Of a stretch of 38,851 nt of DNA, positions 7,742-15,614 are shown piece after piece. Each line of letters starts with the position of its first letter. The first letter of the stretch is position 1. Source of the stretch: Myxococcaceae bacterium. Its GTDB lineage: Bacteria; Myxococcota; Myxococcia; Myxococcales; Myxococcaceae. The position numbers and the translations under genes are program-made. The stretch spans positions 1 to 38,851 of the forward strand of contig JAIBBR010000038.1 in assembly GCA_019694575.1 (NCBI GenBank), read 5' to 3'. Below the pieces are notes generated by a model that worked only from the letters and a program-made list of their open reading frames with translations, was not told the DNA's origin and did not search any database.

Positions 7742-10700
7742 ATGAAACCACCCAATGCGTTGGCCGGCAGGGCCTGTCTGGGAGTGCTGTGGGCCTGCGG
7801 GTTGACAGCGTGTGTGTCGTCAGTGCCAGGAGGCCCTGACGGCAAAGGGCTGACACCTGACCGGCACACGTTTTTTCCCATTGTCGCGGGAGCCACCCAC
7901 GCCTTCGGTGGGCAAACCGTCGACGGTCAGGTGACGTGCGAGTCGTGCCACCCACCTGCCGCGGCGTCTTTCAAAGACATCAGCTGCACGGGCTGCCACA
8001 CGCACGCACAACCGGCCACCGACTTGGTGCATGTCGCCGTGGCTGATTACCGCTACGACAGCCGGGCGTGTGTCGACTGCCACCCTGACTCGGCGAAGCG
8101 GCCCTTTTCGCACCCGGCCGCGACGGTGGGTAAGTGCGCCGTCTGCCATGACGTGCAACAGCCCTTCGCGGCGTTGCCAGTGGCGAACTTCACCCACCCC
8201 TCGATGGCCGGAGCCGACTGTGGCGCCTGCCATTCGACGGCGGGTTGGAAAGGAGGCGAGGGAGGCACGCGCGATGGGTTTGACCCGCGCAAGACGCTCT
8301 CGCTCGAGGTGCTTTTGCCCCGTTACCAAGGCACTTCGATTCTCTCTTTCACGCCGCAGACCCAAGCGCTGCCCATGCCAATGCGGCACCAGTCTTTGCA
8401 GTTGCCGCAGGCGGCGCTGGGTGCGTGCTCCAACTGTCACGTCGATGCGGCGGCAGGGGTTTATTACCCGGGCCGTTTTCACGATTCGATTGAGAACTTG
8501 GTGTTGGCGCAACCCACGCTTTGTTCTGACTGTCACGGCCTCACCGAGCCTACCGGTTTCGTTGGCCCGTTGGCGGTGACGCCCGCCCGCAGCCCGTCGT
8601 CGGGTGAAATGAAACACGACGCGGTGGCATGGGCGGCGAACGTGCCCACGTCGCAGCGGCTGGTCACCCAAGAATGCGGCACTTGTCACCGGGTGAGCGC
8701 CGCCGCGGGCTGGGCCGCGGGCCGCGATGGCACGGCTCCGGCGAACTACCACGCTGCGCTTGCCGCCGCTTCAGCCAGCCCGCCTTCGAGCTGTGTCGAC
8801 TGCCACGCCAATTCACGGCCCACGCAATTGCTGACCAACGCCACGGCGGCATTGCCCATAAATGTCGTGTTTGACCACCAACATCTCGACGCCTTGGGCG
8901 ACTGCCAAAATTGCCACGCCGCTTCGGGGCCCGGTTTCACCACCTTCAGAGGCGGTCAGTTTCACCTCGCCGGTGCGTCGTCACCTGCCACCTGTTTGCC
9001 GTGCCACGACGCCGAACGCCCCACCAGCACCGCGGGCTGGCAAAATAGCAGCTTCACCCAGTCGCCTTTCGACTACGTCACCAACGCCGCCAACATTTCG
9101 CACGGAGCCGGCCAAGACTGTGCGGTGTGCCACGCCGGGCCAGGCACGGGGCAGTGGGGCAGCACCCAAAATTGGCAGGGAGGCCACTTTGGCCACGGGC
9201 CTAACTCGCTGGCCGCCAAGTCATGCGTCAACTGCCACAGCACGCAGCGGCCTGACCTCTTGCCCGGAGCCACCGCGGCGCAAATGGCCACTTTGCTGGG
9301 GTTTGACCATGCCCTCAACGGCCAAGGCGACTGTTACGGCTGTCACCAGGCCACGGTGAGCGCCGGCCAATACGTCAACCTCGTCAACCCTTCGACGGGC
9401 ATGTTGCCCGGAGGGCACTGGGCGGGCGGCCAGGCGTACCCCGGTTCGACACTCGTCAGCTCGACGACGCGCTTCATCACCGTGCAAGAAGGGCTGCTCA
9501 ACCGCTCGGGCCCGTTGAACCTCGTCACCGGCATGAGCAACCGCACCAGCACATATTACAACGCGATGTTGCACACCGCGGCCGGAGTGCCTGCGGCGGT
9601 CAACGCCGGGCCCACGGGCATGCCCGATGAAACCAAGTGCTGGCACTGCCACACCCATACCAACGGCACGGTGACGTCGTTCGTCGACGGTGTCTTTCAT
9701 GCGTCACTGAGCAATTACCGCGCGACTCCCGGTGGCGCGGTGAGCCCCTTGCCCCAACCCACGTCAGGGTGCATTGACTGTCATGACCCGCAAATGCGGC
9801 CGCAGGGCATTGTGCGGTTGATGGGCTCGAATATGAAGTCGATGGACCACGACGCCTTCTTCAGCGCCGCGGTGACCATTGGGGGCAAGACTGTCTCGAA
9901 TGCCAACGGGCTGGACTGCGTGACGTGCCACCGCGCGGCCGCCGGTTCTACCGACTGGGCCAACGGCGAATTTCACCCCAACGTGGGCGCCGCCCAACCC
10001 CAAGACTGCACGGTGTGCCATTACCCGTTAATGGCCGACGCTGCCCAAGCCGACGTCACGCAAGGCACGACGTACGCCATGCGCCACCGTTCGGGCCAAA
10101 TCACAGTGCAAAAATGTGACAGTTGTCATGCCGGAGCCCTGGCGCGAGCGGTGACACGACCGGTGACGGCGGCGTTGTGGCGGCCGGGCAGTTACCACGG
10201 CTCGTTGCTCACTCAACCCGGGGCTTGTCTCGACTGTCACGCGGCTTCTGAGCCAGTGGTGGCCACCCGCAGCACCGTCAGCTACCCGTTGGCCGAAGGC
10301 GGCACTGCGAGCAACACCCGGCAGTGGATGTCGCATCTCTCTTCGCTGGTGGCGGGCCGTGACTGCGTGGTGTGCCACCAGGCCGACGCCCAACGTTCAG
10401 GCAGCGCGTGGAACGCGGGCACGCCCTTGCACGCCAAAGTGACGAACGCCACGGGTTGCAAGGAATGCCACGGTCTCAATAACGGCATGGGCAGTGTTGC
10501 AGGCACCAACAACAACTTGCCCGCGGGGCTGGTGTCTTCGGCCACGGTGTCTACCATTGCCGGTGTCTCGGGCAGCGGCGTGCCGGCGGGCACGAAAGAT
10601 CTCATCAGCCACGCCGATTTGAACGTGGCCAACCACGACTGCAATTTTTGTCATACGCAAATAGGCCCTTCGAGCACCGCGGGAGTCATGGGCCAAGAGT

Positions 10701-11521
10701 GGGCCCAAGCGCGCTTTCACGCCAATTTCAGCAGCGCTGCCAACCCGTTGCTCATCAACAACACCTCGGCCCGGTGCAGCAACTGCCACCTCAACGTCAA
10801 ACCGGCCGCAGGCTACAGCCCACAAAACCACTCGGCTTTCACCAACGCTTCGGGCAGCCAAGACTGTGCGTCGTGCCATTCTTTTCCAGGCACGGGCAGC
10901 GCGAGCGCTCCGAATTGGAAAGGCGCGGCAGGAGTGCCTCCCTTCATTTCAGTGGGAGGCTTCACCATCGCGGCGCCTCCTGCCGCTGCGGGCACCGTGC
11001 AAGGCGGTATTGCCGACTTGCCGCACCCCACCGTGGCCGCGGGTACCGACTGTACGACTTGCCATGCTTCGGCCTCGGGTGGTCGTCGGGCTGTGGGGTA
11101 TGATCACGCTTCGAACTTGATCAACGCCAACTGCCGCGCCTGCCACGAAGCAGGCAGTGACTTGGTCGGCACCGCGTGGAACCCCACGGCTTCAGGGGCG
11201 AGCACCCTGCAGGCCAGCTGTGGAGAAGGCAGCGGCAGCATTCGTGACCGGGCGGGTGATACCCGGGCCATTGGTTTGGGTTCGCTCGCTTGTACCGACA
11301 AGGCCACCAGCAAGACGTGCGGCTCGGGAAATTGCGTCGCCAACCACTTTTACCCAGCCGATTGCCATGAGTGTCACAACAAGCCGTCGGGTGTGACCGT
11401 CACCAAGACCGGAGCGAGCTACGTGTCGGGTTGGCAGTTTCCCCACAGCCAGGGAAACATGCAGCAAACCACGTGCTGCATGTGCCACAACGCGCGCAGC
11501 AACGGCTCGTGCCGGCCGTAA
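7742..11521 (+). CDS. 29-haem lipoprotein cytochrome c (1259 aa), probable surface terminal reductase
   Basis: Twenty-nine CXXCH motifs are spread over the whole protein, from CESCH near residue 65 to CCMCH close to the C-terminus, on average one per 43 residues. The N-terminus has a lipoprotein leader with lipobox LTAC and lipid Cys24; residue +2 is Val, not Asp, which under the E. coli rule favours the outer membrane. Modules are longer and richer in Gly, Ala, Asn and Thr than in the two periplasmic cytochromes, as in outer-membrane cytochromes such as OmcB or MtrC, though no specific family is recognised. The C-terminal 120 residues carry extra Cys outside haem motifs (TLQASCGEGS, CGSGNC) that may form disulfides. 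A TAGGGAG motif precedes the ATG. It is divergent from the oxidoreductase operon and is proposed as its outermost partner. Confidence 0.9.
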   Translation: MKPPNALAGRACLGVLWACGLTACVSSVPGGPDGKGLTPDRHTFFPIVAGATHAFGGQTVDGQVTCESCHPPAAASFKDISCTGCHTHAQPATDLVHVAVADYRYDSRACVDCHPDSAKRPFSHPAATVGKCAVCHDVQQPFAALPVANFTHPSMAGADCGACHSTAGWKGGEGGTRDGFDPRKTLSLEVLLPRYQGTSILSFTPQTQALPMPMRHQSLQLPQAALGACSNCHVDAAAGVYYPGRFHDSIENLVLAQPTLCSDCHGLTEPTGFVGPLAVTPARSPSSGEMKHDAVAWAANVPTSQRLVTQECGTCHRVSAAAGWAAGRDGTAPANYHAALAAASASPPSSCVDCHANSRPTQLLTNATAALPINVVFDHQHLDALGDCQNCHAASGPGFTTFRGGQFHLAGASSPATCLPCHDAERPTSTAGWQNSSFTQSPFDYVTNAANISHGAGQDCAVCHAGPGTGQWGSTQNWQGGHFGHGPNSLAAKSCVNCHSTQRPDLLPGATAAQMATLLGFDHALNGQGDCYGCHQATVSAGQYVNLVNPSTGMLPGGHWAGGQAYPGSTLVSSTTRFITVQEGLLNRSGPLNLVTGMSNRTSTYYNAMLHTAAGVPAAVNAGPTGMPDETKCWHCHTHTNGTVTSFVDGVFHASLSNYRATPGGAVSPLPQPTSGCIDCHDPQMRPQGIVRLMGSNMKSMDHDAFFSAAVTIGGKTVSNANGLDCVTCHRAAAGSTDWANGEFHPNVGAAQPQDCTVCHYPLMADAAQADVTQGTTYAMRHRSGQITVQKCDSCHAGALARAVTRPVTAALWRPGSYHGSLLTQPGACLDCHAASEPVVATRSTVSYPLAEGGTASNTRQWMSHLSSLVAGRDCVVCHQADAQRSGSAWNAGTPLHAKVTNATGCKECHGLNNGMGSVAGTNNNLPAGLVSSATVSTIAGVSGSGVPAGTKDLISHADLNVANHDCNFCHTQIGPSSTAGVMGQEWAQARFHANFSSAANPLLINNTSARCSNCHLNVKPAAGYSPQNHSAFTNASGSQDCASCHSFPGTGSASAPNWKGAAGVPPFISVGGFTIAAPPAAAGTVQGGIADLPHPTVAAGTDCTTCHASASGGRRAVGYDHASNLINANCRACHEAGSDLVGTAWNPTASGASTLQASCGEGSGSIRDRAGDTRAIGLGSLACTDKATSKTCGSGNCVANHFYPADCHECHNKPSGVTVTKTGASYVSGWQFPHSQGNMQQTTCCMCHNARSNGSCRP

Positions 11522-11636
11522 AGTGAATGGCGTGTGCCTGGGCGTGTTCGCATTTTCTCGTTTTGAAAGAAGGGTTTTCCCGTCTGGCGCTGCTCAGTGC
11601 GCGAAGTGGGTGTCTGGGGTTTGCTAAGAAGGAAGT

Positions 11637-13799
11637 ATGGCAATCATTCCTTCTGCTGGTCATGGCTCTGCTTCACATGTTCCCGGTACTCACCCCGCCA
11701 CGTCTCACGCGCCGACGGCAACGTCTGGTGCAGCCGGCCATGCCGGGCGAGCCGATTGGGCGGCGACAGCCAAGCCTGTTGATATCGCCAGTGCGCTCGC
11801 CATCACGCCCCAAGACTACGCCGAAGGGCAGCAGGTGCTGGTCAATTACGCCAACGTGCAGGGCCGAAGCATTGGTTCAGGCCAGCGAGCCCCCAACGGC
11901 TCGTGGAACCGCGGCGTGTTGCAGGTAAAACAAGACCGGCTCGGCGCGGGCTCGTTGTTCACCGTGTACTCAGGCCACAATGCCACGCAAGACTCGTTCA
12001 GAGCGCTGACGCTGCGCATGCGCGCGACGCCCAACGGCGGCTACACGCAAGACCGAGACCTCATCTCTTTTGGGGGTGGCCAGCCCGTGCAGACCAAGCA
12101 CGGCCCAGGCAACAATCAGTACGAGAGCGTGCTCAAGTATTACGTCAGCGACCAAGAGCTTTCGAATGCCATTTCGAACGTCATGCCTGGCACGTCGGTC
12201 GATGCAGTGCTCAAGAGCGCCCAGTTCGCGGTGCACGGCAACTTCGCCAGTGGCCACAACTGGGGCAACTTTGATCGCCATGGCATTTTTCAGATGAAGC
12301 TCGCCTCGGGCCCGGCGCCCACGCCCGAACCGCGCATCGTGGTGGGCTTGCCTCCCAACCAGGCAAAGGTCGAGCTCGATATCTCGGTGCCCATCAGTGA
12401 CACGCGCAAGGCGAAGTTCACCGCGCTCGACACCAAAGAAGCGGCCTACGTCAGCCATCTCGAGGCGGAAGCGAAAGTACGTGTGCCGCTCACCCTCTTT
12501 CTCGAGCTGAACCGCCGCGTTCAAGACCTGGCGAACAACCCGGTGCCGGCAGAAATGCAGAAAATTTTCGCCAACGAGGCCGCCGATTGGCAGGTCGAGC
12601 GGGTCAAAAAGTACGACCCCAAAGGGGTAGAAATGACGCCCGACAAACATGGGCTGCTGCCGGTAAACCCCTTTCACGACATCTACCTCGACAACGCCAA
12701 CCGCGACCTGGCGAAAAACTTCATCGCCTTGCGCATGCGTTCCGTCGCCGGAGAAAAGAACAACTTCACCCAGTTCAATTACAAGCCGGGCCCGGGCATT
12801 CGCGACAACCAGACCAATGTGGTGCGCCGTCTTGAGACGGAAATCATCGCCAAGAAAGAAGTGTCTCGTAACCCCAGTTTGATGTTGCCGTTTTTTAGCG
12901 ACGGCAACGAAGCGCTGAACCCTCACAACTTGGGCAGCCAATTCGTCATGAGCACCACCGGGCGGCCACTGCCGGCCCAAGTTCTCGGTCAGCCTGCTGC
13001 CGACATCACCCAGTTTTCGGGCATTGGCTCAAACCGCCGCTACAAGTTCGAGGTCACCAACAAAAAGACGCTGGTGGCTTTTGAAGCGTCGCTCGACCTC
13101 AACACCACGTTGGCCACCGACGCCCGCGGTATGCCGGTACGGGTTGATGCCAACGGCGTGGTTGACCCCAACGGCCAGTACTACGCCATCTCGACCTTTG
13201 GCCAAGCCGAGCCCGAAGCCAACCACATGGCGGGCGTGGTGGGCGGAGCCAATACGCCACACGCGCCAGCTCCAGCAGCGGCGCCCCCTCTGCCCGCGGC
13301 GCCAGCCAATGGCGCAGCCACGGCGGGCAACACGTCATTGGGTCCTCCGGCGACTTACATTCATTCTCTCAACGATTTGAACAGCCCGGTTTTCAAGACC
13401 GACCCTGGCTACGTGCAGTTCGACAAGGTGATGCCCGCCTTTCAGCAGTGGCTCTTCGGAGGTGGAAAGATTGGCGACCGGCTGGGTGCGATGCCGACTG
13501 AACAGAAGAACGCCATTGGTCAGCGCCTCGCGGGCACGGTGCCGATGACGGCGCAAGAAAAGCAGCTCTATGCACAAGAGCTCGAAGCCACGCGTCAGTT
13601 TCGGCTGAATGCGTCGGCGATCTTGAAGCCCGTGGTCGACGCAGCAGAACAAGAAATTGCCCAGGCCCAACATGTTTTCGGTGGTGTAGGGCCTCGCTAC
13701 GAAGAAGCGGTGGCGCAGGCGCGAGAGAAAGTGTGGAAGGCGTTCTCAGACTTGAACCCGCTCGACTATGTCGACTTGGCGACGTTGCCTCCGCCTTGA
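11637..13799 (+). CDS. Unrecognised large protein (720 aa), accessory block
   Basis: A purine-rich AAGAAGGAAGT directly precedes the ATG at 11637. There is no signal peptide or membrane helix. The first 40 residues are low-complexity (Gly, Ser, His, Thr, Ala, Pro), followed by a long mixed alpha/beta region. A Pro/Ala-rich linker at about residues 540-570 leads to a helical, Gln/Glu/Ala-rich C-terminal part. The last 20 or so codons (KAFSDLNPLDYVDLATL) lie in a 51-bp sequence that is repeated perfectly at 15176-15226. I do not recognise the family; segments such as SFGGGQPVQTKHGPG and GHNWGNFDRHG could be searched. It heads the accessory block that also holds a catalase-fold protein, and might be a cytoplasmic structural or substrate-binding protein, but no function is claimed. 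Confidence 0.75.
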   Translation: MAIIPSAGHGSASHVPGTHPATSHAPTATSGAAGHAGRADWAATAKPVDIASALAITPQDYAEGQQVLVNYANVQGRSIGSGQRAPNGSWNRGVLQVKQDRLGAGSLFTVYSGHNATQDSFRALTLRMRATPNGGYTQDRDLISFGGGQPVQTKHGPGNNQYESVLKYYVSDQELSNAISNVMPGTSVDAVLKSAQFAVHGNFASGHNWGNFDRHGIFQMKLASGPAPTPEPRIVVGLPPNQAKVELDISVPISDTRKAKFTALDTKEAAYVSHLEAEAKVRVPLTLFLELNRRVQDLANNPVPAEMQKIFANEAADWQVERVKKYDPKGVEMTPDKHGLLPVNPFHDIYLDNANRDLAKNFIALRMRSVAGEKNNFTQFNYKPGPGIRDNQTNVVRRLETEIIAKKEVSRNPSLMLPFFSDGNEALNPHNLGSQFVMSTTGRPLPAQVLGQPAADITQFSGIGSNRRYKFEVTNKKTLVAFEASLDLNTTLATDARGMPVRVDANGVVDPNGQYYAISTFGQAEPEANHMAGVVGGANTPHAPAPAAAPPLPAAPANGAATAGNTSLGPPATYIHSLNDLNSPVFKTDPGYVQFDKVMPAFQQWLFGGGKIGDRLGAMPTEQKNAIGQRLAGTVPMTAQEKQLYAQELEATRQFRLNASAILKPVVDAAEQEIAQAQHVFGGVGPRYEEAVAQAREKVWKAFSDLNPLDYVDLATLPPP
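13738..13788. repeat. 51-bp direct repeat, copy 1 (3' end of the 720-aa gene)
   Basis: This sequence is identical over 51 bp to 15176-15226 and differs immediately outside on both sides. Here it is coding and in frame at the end of the 720-aa gene. The two copies are 1438 bp apart in the same orientation and enclose the 343-aa gene and a broken acetyltransferase. No transposase or integrase lies between them. Confidence 0.9.
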
Positions 13800-13804
13800 A
13801 GCAC

Positions 13805-13839
13805 AAAAAAAATCGAATCTCTCGCGCTGAGATTTCGAT
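13805..13839 (-). terminator. Hairpin with T-tract, oriented for minus-strand transcripts
   Basis: ATCGAATCTC (13812-13821) pairs with GAGATTTCGAT (13829-13839), with one bulged base and a 7-nt loop. Read on the minus strand the stem is followed by eight T (13812-13805), the form of an intrinsic terminator. Read on the plus strand there is only an A-tract before the stem and no T-tract after it. It follows the 720-aa gene stop by 5 nt, so it may also stabilise that mRNA's end. No minus-strand gene ends here, so the terminator-like polarity is odd. Confidence 0.5.
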
Positions 13840-13860
13840 CAACCCCGTACATTGAAGGCA

Positions 13861-13886
13861 GGCAAACTAAAGGCGTAACGTTTGCC
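13861..13886. promoter_or_regulatory. Inverted repeat next to the start of the 343-aa gene
   Basis: GGCAAAC (13861-13867) and GTTTGCC (13880-13886) are inverted 7-nt arms with a 12-nt spacer, ending 3 nt before the ATG at 13890. No Shine-Dalgarno is visible at the usual distance. The repeat could be an operator or an RNA hairpin close to the start codon. The arms are short, so chance is possible. Confidence 0.3.
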
Positions 13887-13889
13887 GCT

Positions 13890-14921
13890 ATGGGCACTCT
13901 TCAACTGCATAAAACCCCGAAGTATCGCACTTCCTCTCGTCCCACCGAGGTTCGAAAGGCAGGCTCGAAAGCACTCGAGGCGGCGCGCGAATTGGCGGCG
14001 ATGGTTTCTCATGTGCCGGCTGCGACGAAGGACAAAAAGCCGATTCCCTACGGGACCATCGTGAAGAACCAGCTGTCCCGTGCGCAAAGCCTGGTTGGTA
14101 AAATGAACGGCGAAGCGTGGGGCAACGTTTTAGACACGGCGTCTGTCAAAAATGGTGGTTACCTGGCTGCTCTCGACTGGGTACCCTCGACGCTCGATCG
14201 CAGTCGTGTTCAGGTGAAGGTCGATGGAAAGAAGCTCGACATGCGTGGGCTGGCTTTAAGACGGCAAGACAATGCGCTTCAATTGGTTTTTCTGACGGAC
14301 GACAAAACCGCGCTCGGCGGAGCCGTTCCCGTCGAAGCCGGCGTTCTTTCCGCGTCTCAAATGGCGCAGATGTCCCCCAAGGAAATGCAAGCCAAACTGG
14401 GCGCGCTCTTTGAGCAAGGAGCCGCCAAGCTTCATGAGATCAACCCGACGGCCGCTGATCTCGCGAGCCCCAAAGTCAATAGCTACCGCCCCACCCGAAA
14501 CGTCGGCAAACCGAATGCTTCACTCGCCGTACTCAACCTCGGCGCCGAGCTCCGCAGGGTAAAAACTGATCTGGGAGCGCTGGCTCCTGAACGTCGGGCG
14601 ATTCTGGATGCAGCGCACGAGAGGCTTGGTGAAATTTCCAAAGTGCGTTCGGCCGTGAAATTGGTTTCCACAGAAGGGCTGTTTAGTCACCTCAGTGAAG
14701 ACTTCCGCGTTCAAATCAAGAAAGACAGGTTGGGAAACCTCCGCCTCGGCTTCGCAGACAAGGCCGGCAGATCGCGCTCAATTTCTGGCGACGCGTTGGA
14801 CAACGTGCCGCCTGCCCAGCTTTCAAGAGCGACTAACCTGCTGCTTGGGGAACTTGAAGCAAGGCTCACCCAGCAGAGAAGCATCATGCTGAATACCACT
14901 CGGAACATCTCGAATTGGTAG
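13890..14921 (+). CDS. Unrecognised protein (343 aa), between the 51-bp repeats
   Basis: The frame is open for 343 codons with no signal peptide or membrane helix. The N-terminus is basic (HKTPKYRTSSRP), then helical and charged throughout, with a Leu/Ala/Lys pattern suggesting a helical bundle. The final part (QIKKDRLGNLRLGFADKAG) has a beta-hairpin look. The gene looks slightly lower in GC than its neighbours by eye, and no strong ribosome-binding site precedes the ATG. It lies inside the 1.4-kb segment bounded by the 51-bp direct repeats, so it may have arrived with that segment. I do not recognise the family. Confidence that it is coding rests on length and amino-acid composition. Confidence 0.65.
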   Translation: MGTLQLHKTPKYRTSSRPTEVRKAGSKALEAARELAAMVSHVPAATKDKKPIPYGTIVKNQLSRAQSLVGKMNGEAWGNVLDTASVKNGGYLAALDWVPSTLDRSRVQVKVDGKKLDMRGLALRRQDNALQLVFLTDDKTALGGAVPVEAGVLSASQMAQMSPKEMQAKLGALFEQGAAKLHEINPTAADLASPKVNSYRPTRNVGKPNASLAVLNLGAELRRVKTDLGALAPERRAILDAAHERLGEISKVRSAVKLVSTEGLFSHLSEDFRVQIKKDRLGNLRLGFADKAGRSRSISGDALDNVPPAQLSRATNLLLGELEARLTQQRSIMLNTTRNISNW

Positions 14922-14944
14922 CTCAAGCCAGCGAACGACTGACA

Positions 14945-15180
14945 TTGCTCACTGTTCGAGACATGCGGCTAAACGATTTGCCACGTGTCACTGAGCTTCA
15001 GCTCAGCTTGCGGCCCTGCGGGGGTTGATGTCATCGAGGCCAGGTTTCGCGCGTTGTTGGCGCGCGCTGGTGAAGCGGGGCATGGGCACGAAACCAGGGA
15101 GCGACGTGTATTCGTGTGCGCTCCAACACGCAGCGGGTGGAGTCACACCGGTTCTACCCGGCGCTGGGCTACGCCAGGCG
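14945..15180 (+). pseudogene. Broken GNAT-type acetyltransferase remnant
   Basis: From 14945 one frame reads LLTVRDMRLNDLPRVTELQ, the typical opening of GNAT acetyltransferases, and stops at 15028. Another frame then reads ARFRALLARAGEAG, resembling the acetyl-CoA loop helix region. From 15116 the first frame resumes with VRSNTQRVESHRFYPALGYA, the hallmark GNAT C-terminal segment. Two frame changes, a stop and missing central sequence show that this is decayed. The similarity ends where the second 51-bp repeat begins (15176), so the rearrangement cut into it. The family assignment is by eye from conserved segments. Confidence 0.6.
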
Positions 15181-15226
15181 TTCTCAGACTTGAACCCGCT
15201 CGACTATGTCGACTTGGCGACGTTGC
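15176..15226. repeat. 51-bp direct repeat, copy 2 (junction of GNAT remnant and EF-hand-like gene)
   Basis: This is a perfect copy of 13738-13788. On the left it abuts the acetyltransferase remnant. On the right, read on the minus strand, it supplies the last 13 codons and the stop of the 129-aa protein. The copy therefore sits at a sequence junction and probably arrived secondarily, while copy 1 is native coding sequence of the 720-aa gene. Confidence 0.9.
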
Positions 15227-15573
15227 GTAGCCACAGGCTGCTTGATGATTGGCTTGTTGAAGCCTTCCGAGAGCCATTTGACCGCTTTCGGAACCGCGAC
15301 TTCCGTCGCGTCATGCCGGGTCGCTTCGGTGACCAGGTTCACGTAACCACGCACGAGCTGAAAGTGCAGCCCACCGGCCTTTTCGACTTCACGGGTCGAC
15401 AGCCAGCCGTCAGCATTTCCCTGCGGCGACAGGGTCGTCGATTGTGCCTGGTCAGCTTCTGCCAAACGCTCGAGCTCAGACACCCCGCTGTGGCGCAAGT
15501 CTTCGGCCGACACCTCGATCTCGCGGTTCTCGGTGCGCCGAAAGCGAATACTGGGAATACCAGCCGTACTCAT
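15184..15573 (-). CDS. Small protein with EF-hand-like loop, probably 3'-truncated (129 aa)
   Basis: The ATG at 15573 follows the 380-aa gene on the same strand after 41 nt, so it is probably the last gene of the minus-strand operon. Residues GNADGWLSTREVEKAGG match an EF-hand or dockerin-like calcium loop (x-x-N-x-D-G-x-L-S-x-x-E), although the first ligand position is Gln instead of Asp. The rest is charged with no signal peptide. The last 13 residues and the stop come from the 51-bp repeat read antisense, so the native C-terminus seems to have been replaced. It may be a damaged gene that still has an open frame. Confidence 0.5.
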   Translation of the reverse strand: MSTAGIPSIRFRRTENREIEVSAEDLRHSGVSELERLAEADQAQSTTLSPQGNADGWLSTREVEKAGGLHFQLVRGYVNLVTEATRHDATEVAVPKAVKWLSEGFNKPIIKQPVATQRRQVDIVERVQV

Positions 15574-15614
15574 CTGCGGGGTTTATCGGCCCCGTCCAAG
15601 AGTGAGTTGTTTAC

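Noticed and set aside
11970-12980. 336-codon open frame antisense to the 720-aa gene
   Set aside because: Arg/Val/His/Gly-rich with no plausible start signal. The plus-strand frame has a ribosome-binding site and balanced protein composition, although the 720-aa family is unknown.
13738-15226. Two-copy 51-bp repeat as a CRISPR array
   Set aside because: Only two copies 1.4 kb apart, one of them inside a coding sequence, and no cas genes.
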